A stretch of 47,664 bases of DNA from assembly GCA_016929715.1 (NCBI GenBank), contig JAFGIG010000115.1, positions 1 through 47,664 of the forward strand, in the 5' to 3' direction. Origin of the DNA: Caldifarciminota bacterium (lineage in GTDB: Bacteria; SDB-A). The notes under the pieces were generated by a model. That model made no database searches and was not told where the DNA came from. It saw nothing but the letters and a program-made list of their open reading frames with translations. Every line of letters starts with the position of its first letter. Position 1 is the stretch's first letter. Made by a program: the position numbers and the translations under genes. Below are positions 45,440 through 47,664 of this stretch, one piece after another.

Positions 45440-46605
45440 CGGATTTCGATAAACCGCTTTGCAGGCGGAATTCAGGTTCATACAAATGGGATTTCGCTGA
45501 AAAAACCTTCGGCGCTCCCGGTCTTTTGCCATTTTGGGTCGCGGACATGGATTTACCGTGTCCTGAAGAACTTGTCGAGGCTTTAATCCAAAGAGCTAAA
45601 CACCCTGTCTACGGCTACACTCTGAGAACTAAAGATCATTTCAACTCTCTTTGCCGCTGGTTCAAGAAAATGCATTCTTGGAAAATTGAACCTCAATGGT
45701 GCGTTCACAGTCCGTCTCTGATAACAGCGCTCAGCGTCTGCGTGGAAGAGTTTTCAAAAGAAGGAGAAGGGATAATAATTCAACCTCCGGTCTATCGCCC
45801 TTTTTACGAGGTCGTCGAGCTCAATAAAAGAAAACTCCTTAAAAACGATCTCGTCAGAGGAGAAGACGGGGTTTATAGACCGGATCTGGAAAATTTAGAG
45901 AAGCTCTGCAGAGACGGAGCAAAAATATTTATTTTGTGCAGTCCTCACAATCCTGTCGGCAGAGTATGGTCCGAAGAAGAACTTTTGGGTATGTCGAAAA
46001 TATGCTTTGAAAACGGAGTCTTGATACTTTCCGATGAAATTCACTGTGACCTGGTTTTTAATGGTTTCAAACATATACCTCTCGCTTCTATCTCAAAAGA
46101 ACATTCCATGAATTCGGTGAATCTTGTATCTCCGGCGAAGACATTCAATGTTGCCGGACTGCAGGAATCCGCTGTAATAGCTGAAAACACGGCGTTGAGA
46201 GATAGAATATCGAGGCGCATTTATTCTCTCGGCCTTCACGTCTCGAATGTATTCGGTTCCCTCGTTTTTGAAAAAGTCTATTCTTCGTCAGACCACTGGT
46301 ATAAAGAGATGATGAGTTATCTTTCTGAAAACAGAAGAGTCGTGACTGATTTTTTCAACGGCGAATTTACAGGGACTTTTGTCATGCCGCCCGAGGCGAC
46401 TTATCTCGCATGGGTAGATTTTTCCCAAACAGGATTTTCTGCGGAAAGGTTGGATGACCTGCTCATAAAAAAAGCGAAAGTAGCTCTTGATCCGGGCGGG
46501 AAATTTGGAGATAACTGTGATAAGTTCAAACGTATTAACTTCGCATGTCCCAGAAAAAAACTCAGGAAAGCGCTTGAGAGAATAGAAAAAGCTATATCAA
46601 ATTGA
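45436..46605 (+). CDS. PatB/MalY-type PLP-dependent aminotransferase (cystathionine beta-lyase family)
   Basis: LPFWVADMDLPCPEELVEAL, HNPVGRVWSEEEL, ILSDEIHCDLVF, PAKTFNVAGLQ (PLP Lys). ATGA overlap with the sppA fusion. Confidence 0.92.
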   Translation: MTDFDKPLCRRNSGSYKWDFAEKTFGAPGLLPFWVADMDLPCPEELVEALIQRAKHPVYGYTLRTKDHFNSLCRWFKKMHSWKIEPQWCVHSPSLITALSVCVEEFSKEGEGIIIQPPVYRPFYEVVELNKRKLLKNDLVRGEDGVYRPDLENLEKLCRDGAKIFILCSPHNPVGRVWSEEELLGMSKICFENGVLILSDEIHCDLVFNGFKHIPLASISKEHSMNSVNLVSPAKTFNVAGLQESAVIAENTALRDRISRRIYSLGLHVSNVFGSLVFEKVYSSSDHWYKEMMSYLSENRRVVTDFFNGEFTGTFVMPPEATYLAWVDFSQTGFSAERLDDLLIKKAKVALDPGGKFGDNCDKFKRINFACPRKKLRKALERIEKAISN

Positions 46606-46624
46606 AACTATAAAAGGAGGAAAA

Positions 46625-47350
46625 ATGAAAAAAGCATTTCTTACTGCTCTTTTGATGCTGGCAGTTGTCTCTGTTACGGCTCAGGAATCAGACTACCAGA
46701 GAACTATCACTGTCACGGGAAACGCGCAGATAGATGTTGAACCCGACAAAGTGATAATTACTTTCGGAGTGGAAACCCAGGGAGAAAATCTCAGAACAGC
46801 GAAAAGTGAAAACGACGCCATAGTTAAAAATCTTCTCAGCGCTTTGAAGGGCGCAGGAATAAACGAAAGAGATATTCAGACTAATTATATCAATATTGAA
46901 CCTAGATACGATTATTACGACACGCAGGCTTTTTACGGGTTTTTCGCGAGAAAGACTGTTGTTGCGACCCTCGAAGATGTCTCAAAACTCGACGCAGTTT
47001 TGTCTCTTGCCCTTGAGGCAGGCGTCAATTACATACATGGCATAGATTTTCAGACATCAAGGCTTCTGGAACTCAGGAATAAAGCAAGAAGGGACGCCAT
47101 CAGGGCGGCGAGAGAAAAAGCGGAAATGATAGCGAGTGAACTCGGTTGCCAGGTCGGAAATCCCATATACGTCTATGAAAATCAGTCCAGCTACTGGACA
47201 TGGGGAGGAGCTGCATGGGGGATGAGCTGGGCTTCAAATTCCCAGAATTACGCATATTACGGAAATGACGTCACCGGAGGGGAGAGTCCTATATCTCCGG
47301 GGCAGGTCAGTGTTTATGCGAGTGTATCGGTTTCGTTTGAACTTAAATAG
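46625..47350 (+). CDS. SIMPL (DUF541) domain exported protein
   Basis: Signal peptide; ITVTGNAQIDVEPDKVIITFGVETQGENLRTAKSEND...; ARRDAIRAAREKAEMIASELG. Confidence 0.9.
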   Translation: MKKAFLTALLMLAVVSVTAQESDYQRTITVTGNAQIDVEPDKVIITFGVETQGENLRTAKSENDAIVKNLLSALKGAGINERDIQTNYINIEPRYDYYDTQAFYGFFARKTVVATLEDVSKLDAVLSLALEAGVNYIHGIDFQTSRLLELRNKARRDAIRAAREKAEMIASELGCQVGNPIYVYENQSSYWTWGGAAWGMSWASNSQNYAYYGNDVTGGESPISPGQVSVYASVSVSFELK

Positions 47351-47362
47351 AAGAATTTCTTA

Positions 47363-47664
47363 TTGAGAGCATTAGGCGGAGAAAAAATAAGCAGGGCGTT
47401 GCCTTGGGTAATTTTTTTTGTCGTGTCTGTCATATCGGTTTTTCCGAAAACATTTAGGGTTGACGCCGATCCTCCGCCTTTCCTTGCTCCCGGAATACCA
47501 CACGAAAGCAGGGCTCTATACTCGGACGGGCAGGCTTATACTCTGGACTCTCGGAATTTGGCGCAGTTCGGGCGGATGTATCCGTATATTGAAAATCCGC
47601 CTTTTTCAGGGTTTCTATTTTCTCCCGCTTTGGGGCTTGTTTCATTTTTATTTTACAAAATAGC
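47363..47664 (+). CDS. Truncated membrane protein, possibly GT39/PMT-like glycosyltransferase N-terminus
   Basis: Frame open from TTG 47363 to the window end: LRALGGEKISRALPWVIFFVVSVISVFPKTFRVDADPPPFLAPGIPHESRALYSDGQAYTLDSRNLAQFGRMYPYIENPPFSGFLFSPALG. Not in the ORF track because it has no stop. Confidence 0.55.
   Translation, partial: MRALGGEKISRALPWVIFFVVSVISVFPKTFRVDADPPPFLAPGIPHESRALYSDGQAYTLDSRNLAQFGRMYPYIENPPFSGFLFSPALGLVSFLFYKI

Noticed and set aside
47418-47663. Plus-strand ORF 47418-47663
   Set aside because: An alternative frame open through the window end gives a more credible membrane protein.

Overview
Bacterial chromosomal window of moderate GC, densely packed and mostly housekeeping or cell-envelope genes. 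The host looks like an anaerobe-type Gram-negative from a poorly characterised lineage, but that is inference because no rRNA is present. I found no tRNA, rRNA, CRISPR array, phage or transposase.

Main blocks:
(1) Secreted BNR/YCF48-like and kelch proteins with C-terminal sorting-like modules.
(2) A zinc-ribbon / class III cyclase / AAA / TPR giant downstream of an AraC-GyrI regulator, with a cloverleaf-like inverted-repeat element between them.
(3) tldD-tldE.
(4) A methionine operon: COG1900 (DUF39) - COG2122 - metF - metH lacking its reactivation domain - separate MetH activation-domain gene.
(5) A minus-strand block: Hsp20 - lon - EIIA-like - aspS - def - slipin - archaeal-type hexulose-phosphate synthase-like gene.
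(6) purM, then an OmpA/CarboxypepD envelope operon.
(7) An SPFH/zinc-ribbon pair.
(8) rho - rpmE - a peptide-binding SBP fused to a TonB C-terminal domain.
(9) A GT9 glycosyltransferase, an FG-GAP surface protein, a barrel-like/SppA fusion, a PatB/MalY aminotransferase and a SIMPL protein.

The most interesting candidate is the leader of the methionine operon. It has a promoter-like site, then a 40-codon ORF with a strong RBS and clustered Met codons. The last codons of that ORF form the stem of an intrinsic terminator (8-bp stem, U7) just upstream of the first structural gene, which suggests an undescribed attenuator. Runners-up are the SBP-TonB_C fusion, the barrel-like/SppA fusion, the structured element at 7072-7228, and an EIIA-like protein without its phospho-histidine beside lon.
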